A stretch of 64,000 bases of DNA, taken from positions 1-64,000 of the forward strand of contig CBFGXE010000001.1 of the NCBI GenBank assembly GCA_965652645.1, written 5' to 3'. Position 1 is the stretch's first letter. Every line of letters begins with the position of its first letter. This DNA comes from ZC4RG30 sp965652645 (GTDB lineage Bacteria > Pseudomonadota > Gammaproteobacteria > Steroidobacterales > Steroidobacteraceae). The position numbers and the translations under genes were made by a program. Below the pieces are notes generated by a model. That model worked only from the letters and a program-made list of their open reading frames with translations. It did not search any database and was not told the origin of the DNA. This document shows, piece by piece, positions 36,946-44,568 of this stretch.

Positions 36946-37905
36946 CTAGAGTGTGCCAAACAGGGTTTCGTAGCGCTGGCGGAATTCCGCCGCCGTGAAA
37001 CTGTGGTTCTGCGTGCCCCGCGACTCGATCTTCAGCGAGCCCATCAGCGAGGCGATGCGCGCGGTCTTCTCCCACGGCAGGCCGTGCATCAGGCCGTGCA
37101 GCAGGCCCGCGCGGTAGGCATCACCGCAGCCGGTGGGATCGACCACGGAGCGGGCCGGCGCGGGCGGAATGGCAAGCTTGCCCTCGGCCGTGAACACGGT
37201 GGATCCCTCGCCGCCGTGCGTCACCACCAGCGCCGCCACCTTGCGCGTGACGTCGGCCTCCTTCCAGCCGGTGCGGTCGGAAAGCAGGCTCCACTCGTAG
37301 TCGTTCACCGTGACCCAGCTGGCCTCGTCGATGAAGGCCTTCAGGTCCTCGCCACCGAACATGGGCAGGCCCTGGCCGGGATCGAAGATGAAGGGGATGT
37401 CCGCGGCCGCGAACTGCTTCGCGTGCTGGATCATGCCGTCGCGACCGTCGGGCGCGATGATGCCCAGCGCCACGCCGGTTGCCTGTCCCACCTCGTTGAG
37501 GTGCGAGTGCCCCATGGCGCCCGGATGGAAGGCGGTGATCTGGTTGTTGTCGAGGTCGGTGGTGATGAAGGCCTGGCCGGTGTGCTCGGTGGGCACCACG
37601 CGGATGTAGTCGCGCGGCACGCCCTGCTGGTCCATCCACCCGGCATAGGGGCCGAAATCGTGCCCCACGGTGGCCATCACGTGGCCGGTGTCGCCCAGCA
37701 GCTTCAGGTTGTAGGCGATGTTGCCGGCGCAGCCGCCGAACTCGCGCCGCATCTGCAATGCCAGGAACGACACGTTCAGCATGTGCAGCTTGTCGGGCAG
37801 GATGTGGTTCCGGAAATGGTCCTCGAACACCATGATGGTGTCGTAGGCCATCGAGCCGCAGATCAGCGCCTTGCCGCGCCGGATGACAGGCTGCTTCACT
37901 GGCAC
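36946..37905 (-). CDS. PfkB-family carbohydrate kinase, probable adenosine kinase
   Basis: This 319-residue ribokinase-fold protein has FGGCAGNIAYNLKLLG (substrate lid) and the catalytic anion hole VVDPTGCGDAYRAGLLHG with the general-base Asp. The family includes ribokinase, fructokinase and adenosine kinase. Its position between a ferredoxin gene and metK-ahcY-folD suggests it phosphorylates adenosine released by AhcY to AMP, pulling SAH hydrolysis forward. That role is inferred from context. Confidence 0.85.
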   Translation of the reverse strand: MPVKQPVIRRGKALICGSMAYDTIMVFEDHFRNHILPDKLHMLNVSFLALQMRREFGGCAGNIAYNLKLLGDTGHVMATVGHDFGPYAGWMDQQGVPRDYIRVVPTEHTGQAFITTDLDNNQITAFHPGAMGHSHLNEVGQATGVALGIIAPDGRDGMIQHAKQFAAADIPFIFDPGQGLPMFGGEDLKAFIDEASWVTVNDYEWSLLSDRTGWKEADVTRKVAALVVTHGGEGSTVFTAEGKLAIPPAPARSVVDPTGCGDAYRAGLLHGLMHGLPWEKTARIASLMGSLKIESRGTQNHSFTAAEFRQRYETLFGTL

Positions 37906-37909
37906 CGCC

Positions 37910-38227
37910 TCACTCGTCGTCGGCGATGCGCAGCTTCAGTCCGGCCAGGGCTTCGGTGAACTTGATCTGGCAGGACAGGCGCGAGGAGCCCTCGCGGTAG
38001 GTCGACAGGTCGCCCACCAGGTCCTTCTCGTCGGAATGCATGGGTGGCAGCTTGCCGTACCACTCCTCATCGACCCACACGTGGCAGGTGGCACACGCGC
38101 ACATGCCGCCGCAGACCGCAGCCACGCCGTATTCCAGGTCACGCAGGTTTTCCATCAGCGTGAATCTGGTGTTGCCCTCGACATCGTGCTCGATGCCGTC
38201 GCGGTCAGTTACCTTGATCAATGCCAT
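37910..38227 (-). CDS. Adrenodoxin/putidaredoxin-type [2Fe-2S] ferredoxin
   Basis: This 105-residue protein begins MALIKVTDRDGIEHDVEG, with cluster motif CGGMCACATCHVWVDE. Cys at positions 1, 7 and 10 of the motif plus the later LSCQI give the C-x5-C-x2-C...C pattern of vertebrate-type ferredoxins that feed P450s or Fe-S assembly. An extra Cys (CGGMC) lies in the loop. It is followed by the PfkB kinase after 4 bases. The electron acceptor is unknown. Confidence 0.88.
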   Translation of the reverse strand: MALIKVTDRDGIEHDVEGNTRFTLMENLRDLEYGVAAVCGGMCACATCHVWVDEEWYGKLPPMHSDEKDLVGDLSTYREGSSRLSCQIKFTEALAGLKLRIADDE

Positions 38228-38289
38228 TTTGGGTCGGGATACCTTGAAAGCCGGGTCCAGCTCGACATTCTGCCCGTCCCGGCAGTCAG

Positions 38290-39102
38290 TTATCCAGCCT
38301 GAGCTGATCCCGGTACCGGATAAGCGAGCTGCCAGAGCCTGTTGAGCAGCACAAAACGCCGGCATTGCAGCTCGACCCGCGAGCGCGCCTCCGCGCCATC
38401 AAGGCCCGCGCTGCCCAGCAGCCGGTCCAGCCGTGGCCCGAGGAAGGGGTAGTAGCTGAGCAGGCAGGCCAGGTCCCAACCGGGATCCGCGGCCTGCGCA
38501 TATTCCCAGTCCACCATCACGGGCAACGGGCCCAGCAGGTTGCTGGCCGTGAGGTCCCCGTGCACCAGGACACTGCCCCGCGCGCCGGCAGCAAGCTCTT
38601 CGGTCATCTGCCGCACCTGCTCTGCCAGGGGCCGCAGCGCCGCCGCAGCGGCCGGATCGCGGCTGTGCGCCACCGCAAGGTAACCGGTGGCCATGGCCGG
38701 CGCATCGGCAGCCGGCACCTCCGCTGGCGCCGGCAGCGAATGCAATATGGCAAGCCGCCGGCCCAGCCGCTCCAGCGCGCCGTCGTCCTGCAGCGAGGCT
38801 TCGCTCCATGGCGGGGCATCGATGAATTCCATCAGGATCCAGCCCCCATCGGCTGCGGCGGCGACAACGCCGGGCGCCAGGCCCAGCGTGGCGGCGCGAC
38901 GATGCGCGGCGAGTTCCGCGCGGGCCAGTGCGCCAGGCCGGTCCAGCGGGCCCAGGCGCCGGCGCCACACGAAGCGCCCCTGCAAGGTGTCGATGCGCAG
39001 CACCTCGTTGCGGCCGAAGCCGCCCGGCAGAGCATCCACCGCCAAAGGCGGCCGCCCCTGCTCGCAACCGGGCACCAGCGCCAGCAGCTCGGCAGGAATC
39101 AT
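38290..39102 (-). CDS. Phosphotransferase, probable thiamine kinase
   Basis: This 270-residue protein has the APH/choline kinase fold: LVHGDLTASNLLGPLPVMVDWEYA gives the catalytic loop HGDLTxxN and the metal-binding D of VDWEYA (split motifs HGDLTASN and MVDWEYAQA). Alone this could be choline, aminoglycoside or thiamine kinase. It is the last gene of a TPP-riboswitch operon with a thiamine-type receptor and permease, and starts with a 4-base overlap with the permease. It most likely phosphorylates imported thiamine, trapping it inside. Confidence 0.78.
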   Translation of the reverse strand: MIPAELLALVPGCEQGRPPLAVDALPGGFGRNEVLRIDTLQGRFVWRRRLGPLDRPGALARAELAAHRRAATLGLAPGVVAAAADGGWILMEFIDAPPWSEASLQDDGALERLGRRLAILHSLPAPAEVPAADAPAMATGYLAVAHSRDPAAAAALRPLAEQVRQMTEELAAGARGSVLVHGDLTASNLLGPLPVMVDWEYAQAADPGWDLACLLSYYPFLGPRLDRLLGSAGLDGAEARSRVELQCRRFVLLNRLWQLAYPVPGSAQAG

Positions 39103-39704
39103 GCCGCCACTTGCCGCCGCCAGCGCGCCCGCCAGTGGAAGTAACCCACCGTGGCAATGCCGAGGTACAGCACATAGAGCAGGGAGGCCACGACCAGTCC
39201 CTGCGAGAAGTACAGGTAGACGGACACCAGGTCCACCGCGATCCAGTACAGCCAGTTTTCCAGCGACACCCTGGCCACCAGCCAGGTGGCGAGCAGGCCC
39301 GCGCAGGCCACCAGCGAATCGGTGAAGGGAAACGCCGAGGACGCCGCCATCGCCGGCAGCTGCGCAAGCCCGAGGCTGACGATCACGCAGCCAGCCAGTG
39401 CGATGGCATGCCCGCGCCAGTGCCAGGTGCTAATGGGCCGGTCCTCGCCCGCACCCGACCAGCGCCACCAGCCGTACACCGCGGCCACGACGTAGGTGAA
39501 CTGCAGCAGCGCATTCATCGGCAGCCTTGCCCGTGCGGCCAGCACCATCAGGATCAGCGCGCTGGCGCCGCCGAAAATCCAGCCGGCGCGCCGCCGCCCC
39601 ATGATCAGCAGCACGTAGACCACTCCCGCGATCACGGCCAGCCACTCGGCCGGATGGGTGGCGCGGGTGCCCTCGACGAGCCGCTGGAGGAACACCTCAG
39701 CCAT
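39099..39704 (-). CDS. pnuT: PnuC-family permease, probable thiamine transporter PnuT
   Basis: This 201-residue inner-membrane protein has about seven hydrophobic segments and the PnuC-type features YVVAAVYGWWRW and VSLENWLYWIAVDLVSVYLYF (the conserved W-x-x-W and N/D residues of the vitamin site). PnuC proteins carry nicotinamide riboside, while PnuT members controlled by TPP riboswitches carry thiamine by facilitated diffusion. Operon context decides for thiamine. The start at 39704 (MAEVFLQRL) overlaps the previous gene by 8 bases. Confidence 0.84.
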   Translation of the reverse strand: MAEVFLQRLVEGTRATHPAEWLAVIAGVVYVLLIMGRRRAGWIFGGASALILMVLAARARLPMNALLQFTYVVAAVYGWWRWSGAGEDRPISTWHWRGHAIALAGCVIVSLGLAQLPAMAASSAFPFTDSLVACAGLLATWLVARVSLENWLYWIAVDLVSVYLYFSQGLVVASLLYVLYLGIATVGYFHWRARWRRQVAA

Positions 39705-39951
39705 CGGCCGGCTGCCAGGGACCGATGAACTTGGTGACAAAGATCGCCTTTCCCCCGGCCGCGAAGCTGGCCCCCATCTCCTGGCGCAACACCTCGAAGA
39801 TGCGGTCGTGGTCGCCGAAGACCTGCGTGCTCAGGTGGTTGGTCACGACCTTGAGGCCCTGGTGCGCACGCAGGCGGTCGATGAAGTCCTGGATGGGAGG
39901 AATGTAGTCCGCATTGAGTGGATAAAGGCTGATTTCGACGGCGATGTCCAT
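39697..39951 (-). CDS. YkoF/MTH1187-type thiamine-binding protein
   Basis: This 84-residue protein starts MDIAVEISLYPLNADYIPPI and has KVVTNHLSTQVFGDHDRIFE, typical of the thiamin-binding/MTH1187-YkoF ferredoxin-like domain. YkoF binds thiamine or its HMP precursor in Bacillus. Here it is encoded between the outer-membrane receptor and the permease and has no signal peptide, so it is a cytosolic binding or chaperone protein in the uptake route. Confidence 0.83.
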   Translation of the reverse strand: MDIAVEISLYPLNADYIPPIQDFIDRLRAHQGLKVVTNHLSTQVFGDHDRIFEVLRQEMGASFAAGGKAIFVTKFIGPWQPADG

Positions 39952-39971
39952 GTGTTGCTCCCTGGCGGCTT

Positions 39972-42113
39972 TCAGAAGTCCAGCGTGGCGGAGATGCCGA
40001 ACTGGCGCGGGTCCCCGCGCTGGGTGTAGAGCTGGTCGGCCCAGCCGGTGCGCGGATCATTGCCGAAATAGAAGCCACGCACTGCGTACTGCCTGTCGAA
40101 TGCATTGCGCAGCCAGCCATGGACGCTCCAGCGGCTGGTTTCGTAACCGGCCTTCAGGTGCGCCAGCGCATAGGCGCGTGACTTCTGGTCATGGTCGGTG
40201 GGCACGTCGAAGTAGAAGCCGTCCATCGCCGAGACATCCACCCGCGCAAAGAAGCCCTCCGGCAGGCGCCAGGTGAGGTTCACCGCCGCCGTGTACTGCG
40301 GCGCATGCGCACGCTCGCGTGGCGGTATGGGCGCGCCGTCATCGTCGAATGACCGCGCCGTGCGCGAACGCAGCAGGCCCAGCGAGCCGCCGACCACCAG
40401 CCCGCGCGCCAGCGGATACTGGATGCTGCCCTCGATGCCCGTGCTGTAGCCGGCGCCATCCAGGTTGGTGGTGATGAATTCGTAGGGTCCGCCGGCAAAC
40501 AGCTGCACGCCGCTGCGCACCTGCTCGTCCTCGTGGCGCTGGTGGAACGCGACCAGTTCCGCGGATCCTGCCCGCCCGAGGCGGCGCTTGATGCCGGCTT
40601 CCAGGTTCCACATGGACTGAGGGTCGAAGTAACGCCCGGCATCGTCCGGCAGCGGCCCCAGGTTGAACCCCCCGGCCTTGTAGCCGCGCGAGAGCAGGCC
40701 GTACGCGGTGGTGTCGCTGCCCAGTTCCCGACTGAGGGAAAGCTGGCCGCCCAGCATGCGGTCGCGCTTGCGGAACGGCCGGGTGCTGGCCTCCCCGGTG
40801 TCGCGGTAGCGCGTGCGCCGCTGTTCCACGCGCAGGCCTGCGGACCAGTGCCACGCGTCGCCGATGCGCCCGTCCAGCTGGCCAAACAACGCCGCGGTGG
40901 TGGCCGAATAGCGGTCATCCAGCTCGCGTGCATCGCTCCAGTCGCAGAAGGGCGCACACAGGGGATCCGCGGGATCCGGATGCACGTATTCCCCGGCACT
41001 GTCGAACTGGCTGTTCTCTCCCAGGCGCAGCATGTAGGCGCCGAACAGCCAGGCAAGGCCACCGGCCTGCCCCGCCGCGGGAGACGCCAGCCGCAACTCG
41101 CCACTGGTGGAGCGACGTTCGCGGTCCCAGTGGTCGGCACCCTGGTAGAAATAAGGCTGCCAGAACGCCGTGCTGCCCCAGTCGTAGTCGTAGCCGTACT
41201 CCAGGTCGGAGTGCGCATGGCTGGCGATGGCCGTGAACGTGTTGGCCCCCATCGGCAGGGAGAGCCGCAGGGCGGCAGCATCGCTCTGCTGTCGATCCAT
41301 GCCCGGCTCGTCGCTCCAGGTGGTGCGCGAGTCATCCAGGGTCCAGGCGTCGTAGCCATTGTCGAGATCGGCGTGCAGCAGCGTGAGGTCCAGGGTGCCA
41401 CCCTCTCCAAGCCAGCTGCGCCACTTCAGGCGTGCCGTGAGCTCGTCACGGCCATTGGTGTCCTTGCGGTCCAGCGCCGCATTGCGCAGGAACCCATCGC
41501 TTTCATGCTTCTGCACCGACAGGCGCCAGGCGGAATCAAGGCGCTCGACCGGTCCGGTAGCCGAGGCGCCCAGCGAACGCGTGCCGTAGTCTGCGAGCGA
41601 GGCCTCCACCTTGTAGCCGGCCTCGCGCTGCGGTTCACCGCTGCGCACCACGATGAGCCCGGCAAGCGCATTGGCGCCATAACGCGTGCCCTGCGGGCCG
41701 CGCAGCACTTCCACCTGCTGCACGTCGAACAGCGTGGCCGGCATGCCGATGCCGCTGAAGTCCACGTCGTCGATCAGGAAACCCACGGAAGGATTCGGCG
41801 CGCCCTCGTACTGCTCGCGCTCGCCCGTGCCGCGGATCTGGAAATAGCGCGGCCGCGAGCTGCCCGAGGCCCAGTTGAGGTTGGGCACCAGCGCCAGCAC
41901 GTCCTGGAAATGCTGCTGGCCGGCGTCGCGCAGCATGGTGGCATCAAGCACGGTGACGCTGCCGGGCACGTCCCGGATCGACTGCTGGCGCAGCGTGCCG
42001 GTGACTATGACTTCCTCCAGTTCGATGTCCTGTTCAGCGGCCAGAACGGGGGACATCAACGGCACGGCCAGCGCGAGGGCCACTGCGCGTGCAACAGGCT
42101 TCGGAAATGACAT
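39972..42113 (-). CDS. TonB-dependent outer-membrane receptor, probable thiamine transporter
   Basis: This 713-residue protein has a signal peptide (MSFPKPVARAVALALAVPLM, cleavage after VLA), a TonB box region (ELEEVIVTGTL), a plug domain (VPGSVTVLDATMLRDAG) and a 22-strand barrel ending in the aromatic TLDF, the signal for outer-membrane assembly. It is the first gene behind the TPP riboswitch, with a leader of about 100 bases. TPP-regulated receptors of this kind are predicted to import thiamine or its precursors. The start is ATG 42113; the open frame upstream runs into the leader. Confidence 0.88.
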   Translation of the reverse strand: MSFPKPVARAVALALAVPLMSPVLAAEQDIELEEVIVTGTLRQQSIRDVPGSVTVLDATMLRDAGQQHFQDVLALVPNLNWASGSSRPRYFQIRGTGEREQYEGAPNPSVGFLIDDVDFSGIGMPATLFDVQQVEVLRGPQGTRYGANALAGLIVVRSGEPQREAGYKVEASLADYGTRSLGASATGPVERLDSAWRLSVQKHESDGFLRNAALDRKDTNGRDELTARLKWRSWLGEGGTLDLTLLHADLDNGYDAWTLDDSRTTWSDEPGMDRQQSDAAALRLSLPMGANTFTAIASHAHSDLEYGYDYDWGSTAFWQPYFYQGADHWDRERRSTSGELRLASPAAGQAGGLAWLFGAYMLRLGENSQFDSAGEYVHPDPADPLCAPFCDWSDARELDDRYSATTAALFGQLDGRIGDAWHWSAGLRVEQRRTRYRDTGEASTRPFRKRDRMLGGQLSLSRELGSDTTAYGLLSRGYKAGGFNLGPLPDDAGRYFDPQSMWNLEAGIKRRLGRAGSAELVAFHQRHEDEQVRSGVQLFAGGPYEFITTNLDGAGYSTGIEGSIQYPLARGLVVGGSLGLLRSRTARSFDDDGAPIPPRERAHAPQYTAAVNLTWRLPEGFFARVDVSAMDGFYFDVPTDHDQKSRAYALAHLKAGYETSRWSVHGWLRNAFDRQYAVRGFYFGNDPRTGWADQLYTQRGDPRQFGISATLDF

Positions 42114-42209
42114 GGACAGATCCTCATTTGCAGTCAATGAAGATCCGATAGACAAGCTCGAAAGCGAAGGATCGGGCGGTTCCTGAAAATGCGGAACCCC
42201 AGACAACAC

Positions 42210-42304
42210 CTGCTCCCTACGCCGGTACTAACCGGATCAGGTTCAACGGGTCTGCCGGCGCATCCGGTCGTCTCAGGTCCAAGATCGTGGACCACCCCAA
42301 GGCG
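42210..42304 (-). promoter_or_regulatory. TPP (THI-box) riboswitch
   Basis: On the minus strand the conserved blocks occur in order: GGGGTGG, a GGTCC/GGACC hairpin, CTGAGA, ACCCGTTGAACCTGATC, then CCGGTTAGTACCGGCGTAGGGA (parts of P4/P5, in 42214-42240). These are the signature elements of the thiamine pyrophosphate aptamer. It lies about 100 bases ahead of the TonB-dependent receptor start and should shut off the operon when TPP is abundant. Confidence 0.95.
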
Positions 42305-42310
42305 AGGGCT

Positions 42311-42339
42311 ATGTTAGCTTCGCCACGCGCGAATGCAAA
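42311..42339 (-). promoter_or_regulatory. Candidate promoter of the thiamine operon
   Basis: On the minus strand TTTGCA (42339-42334) and TAACAT (42316-42311) are separated by exactly 17 bases, with 4 of 6 matches each to the sigma70 boxes. The start point would fall near 42304, right at the 5' edge of the TPP aptamer, which supports the assignment. Confidence 0.5.
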
Positions 42340-42352
42340 CAAGGGAGCAGCG

Positions 42353-43246
42353 ATGCGCAGCGTGCAGGTATTCCAGGTCGATGCATTCACTGATACCGCC
42401 TTCACGGGCAATCCCGCCGGCGTGGTGCTGCAGGCAGAGCAGCTCGAAGCCGGCGAGATGCAGGCCATCGCGCGCGAGCTGAACAATGGCGACACGGCAT
42501 TCGTGCTGCCGCCGGCTGCTGAGGGCGAGGACCTGCAGGTGCGTTTCTTCACGCCGCACAAGCAGGCCCCTTTCGTTGGCCACGCCACGCTGGCCGCGCA
42601 CGCGGTGCTCAACAGCCTGGATCCGCGGCCGGTGCGACGCCAGGGCGGCCTGACGGGCGTGGTGGAAGTCCGCGCTACCGGCTCCGGCGCCCTTGCGATC
42701 AGCCAGCCTCCTCCGCCGCTGGGCCGCACACCTTCCGCCAGCGAAGTGGATGACGTACTGGGCCTGCTCGACCTGAGACCCGAGCACCTGGACCGCGCCT
42801 GTCCGCCGCGCATTGCCGGCAGCGCCAGCACCCGCCTGCTGCTGGGGCTGCGCGACCTGGCCGCGCTGGATGCGGCGAAGCCGAAGCTTTCCGCCCTGGC
42901 CACCCTCTCGCCGCGCATCGGCGCGCAGGGCTATTTCCTGTTCGTGCGCACCGGCAACGAAACCGATCCTGCCACCGAGGCCCGCATGTTCTGCCCGGCT
43001 CTGGGCATCGACGAGGATCCAGTGAGCGGCAACGCGCATGCCATGCTGGGCGTGTACCTGCGCGAACTCGGGCTTCTGCCGGTAACCCGGGGGCCGGCGA
43101 CGTTTGTCGGCCGGCAGGGCCGGCATGTGGGCCGACCGGGGCGGGTTGACGTGGCAATCGACCTTGCCGCCGATGGCCGCGCTGCGTCTGCCACCATCTC
43201 CGGCACTGCGACGATCGTCTTCGAGACCCGGATCAGGCTGGCCTGA
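42353..43246 (+). CDS. PhzF family epimerase/isomerase
   Basis: This 297-residue protein has the diaminopimelate-epimerase-like fold: VFQVDAFTDTAFTGNPAGVV, the conserved Glu region ELNNGDTAFVLPP, FFTPHKQAPFVGHATLAAH and DEDPVSGNAHAMLGVY. These segments match PhzF, the isomerase of phenazine synthesis, but no phz genes are near, so this is one of the many housekeeping PhzF-like proteins of unknown substrate. The ATG at 42353 follows AAGGGAG. Its 3' end overlaps convergent gamma carbonic anhydrase by 14 bases. Confidence 0.88.
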   Translation: MRSVQVFQVDAFTDTAFTGNPAGVVLQAEQLEAGEMQAIARELNNGDTAFVLPPAAEGEDLQVRFFTPHKQAPFVGHATLAAHAVLNSLDPRPVRRQGGLTGVVEVRATGSGALAISQPPPPLGRTPSASEVDDVLGLLDLRPEHLDRACPPRIAGSASTRLLLGLRDLAALDAAKPKLSALATLSPRIGAQGYFLFVRTGNETDPATEARMFCPALGIDEDPVSGNAHAMLGVYLRELGLLPVTRGPATFVGRQGRHVGRPGRVDVAIDLAADGRAASATISGTATIVFETRIRLA

Positions 43247-43751
43247 GTTTCGCCGCGTACTCGCGTGCCTTCACGCGATAGGCCTCGTTGCCCTTGGCGA
43301 TCCATTCCTGGTCGCGGGGCTGTACCTGGCGCACCACGCGCCCGGGCGACCCGAAGACCACCGAGCCGGGCGGAATCCCGGTATTGGGCGTGATCAGCGC
43401 CCCGGCGCCAATCAGGCAACCGGCGCCGATGCGCGCCCCGTCGAGTACCGTGGCGCGGTTGCCCACCAGCGTGCCATCTCCTATGGTGCAGCCGTGCAGC
43501 AGCACGCCATGGCCGATGGTCACCCGCTCGCCCACCACGACCGGCACCCCGGGATCCACATGGATGATGCTGCCGTCCTGCACGTTGCTGCCGGCGCCGA
43601 TGTGGATCCAGTCGTTGTCACCACGCAGCACCGCACCGAACCACACGCTGGCCTCCTCGCCAAGCCGCACCGAACCGATCACATCGGCGCTGGGCGCGAT
43701 GTAATGCACGCCCTCGGTCACCAGCCTGCGATCGCCATAGGCATAGATCAT
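43233..43751 (-). CDS. Gamma carbonic anhydrase family protein
   Basis: This 172-residue left-handed beta-helix has hexapeptide repeats and zinc-ligand positions in SIIHVDPGVP and IGHGVLLHGCTIGDG (His residues of the YrdA/CaiE/PaaY group). Such proteins have weak or no carbonic anhydrase activity, or act as thioesterases. The start is ATG 43751 (MIYAYGDRRLV). It is followed in transcription order from the gene at 43768-44568, 16 bases away. Confidence 0.87.
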   Translation of the reverse strand: MIYAYGDRRLVTEGVHYIAPSADVIGSVRLGEEASVWFGAVLRGDNDWIHIGAGSNVQDGSIIHVDPGVPVVVGERVTIGHGVLLHGCTIGDGTLVGNRATVLDGARIGAGCLIGAGALITPNTGIPPGSVVFGSPGRVVRQVQPRDQEWIAKGNEAYRVKAREYAAKLRPA

Positions 43752-43767
43752 CGTGTTCCTCCTTCGC

Positions 43768-44568
43768 TCAGTGCCCGGGCACCATGTCGCCGATATCACC
43801 GCCGATCGCCGGGGCGGGATCGTTGAGCCCGCGCAGGATGAGGTTGGGCAACAGCGTGTTGCGCGCCTGGTCGGGCGATCCCCACACCAGGATGGAGAGG
43901 CTGCGGCGCGGCGCCAGCCACAGCCTGATTTCCGGGGCGAGATCGAAGGCGATGCCCTCCCGCGCCAGCAGCGGCTCGTCACCCAGCGATGGTGATGGCA
44001 CGTGCGTGGCCAGCAGTTGCCGCGCGGCATCGGCGGAGACAATGCGCTCGCCGCGGTAGGCGCCAGCGCCCAGCAGCAGGTCGCCTACCCGCATCCAGTC
44101 ATCCAGCGCCGCGCGGATGCAGCATTGCCGGAAATTCCCGTCGCTGCCGCTGAACCACGCATCCGCGCCACGCAGTGGCAGCCACAGGCGCTCGGACACC
44201 AGCGCAGCCACGGCCATCTCGTCCGGCGGCGGTTCCGGCTCCAGCAGCGCAAGCTGCAGCACCGCGGCGCCCAGCTCTCCGCCAGGCACCTGCGTGGCAC
44301 CAGTGCGGCCCGAGGCGAAATGATCGAAGACCCGATGGCCGCGACGATGCACGACAAGCGCGCGCAGCCCCATGCGCGCAGCCTCCGCGCGCGCCGCTTC
44401 CAGCGCCTCGGGCAGGATGAACTCGGCCTCGGCCCCGGCACGCGGCAGGGCCTCTCCGGCACCGGCGATGCGCACACCAGGCTCCGGCTGCCGCCACAGC
44501 CACAGCAGGCCGGCGATTGCGGCAAGCACGATGGCCAGCAATGGCCAGCGGTAGCGCGCGGACTTCAT
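43768..44568 (-). CDS. Membrane-anchored, degenerate serine hydrolase (class C beta-lactamase-like)
   Basis: This 266-residue protein has an N-terminal anchor (WPLLAIVLAAIAGLLWLWR). The C-terminal part RAALDDWMRVGDLLLGAGAYRGERIVSADAARQLL resembles the late helices of beta-lactamase/PBP4-type serine hydrolases. The region where the SxxK nucleophile should be (GGELGAAVLQLALL) lacks Ser and Lys, and no YxN is visible. The protein is also about 100 residues shorter than active members. It is probably non-catalytic; the role is unknown. It overlaps the ModF-like ATPase gene by 4 bases. Confidence 0.6.
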   Translation of the reverse strand: MKSARYRWPLLAIVLAAIAGLLWLWRQPEPGVRIAGAGEALPRAGAEAEFILPEALEAARAEAARMGLRALVVHRRGHRVFDHFASGRTGATQVPGGELGAAVLQLALLEPEPPPDEMAVAALVSERLWLPLRGADAWFSGSDGNFRQCCIRAALDDWMRVGDLLLGAGAYRGERIVSADAARQLLATHVPSPSLGDEPLLAREGIAFDLAPEIRLWLAPRRSLSILVWGSPDQARNTLLPNLILRGLNDPAPAIGGDIGDMVPGH

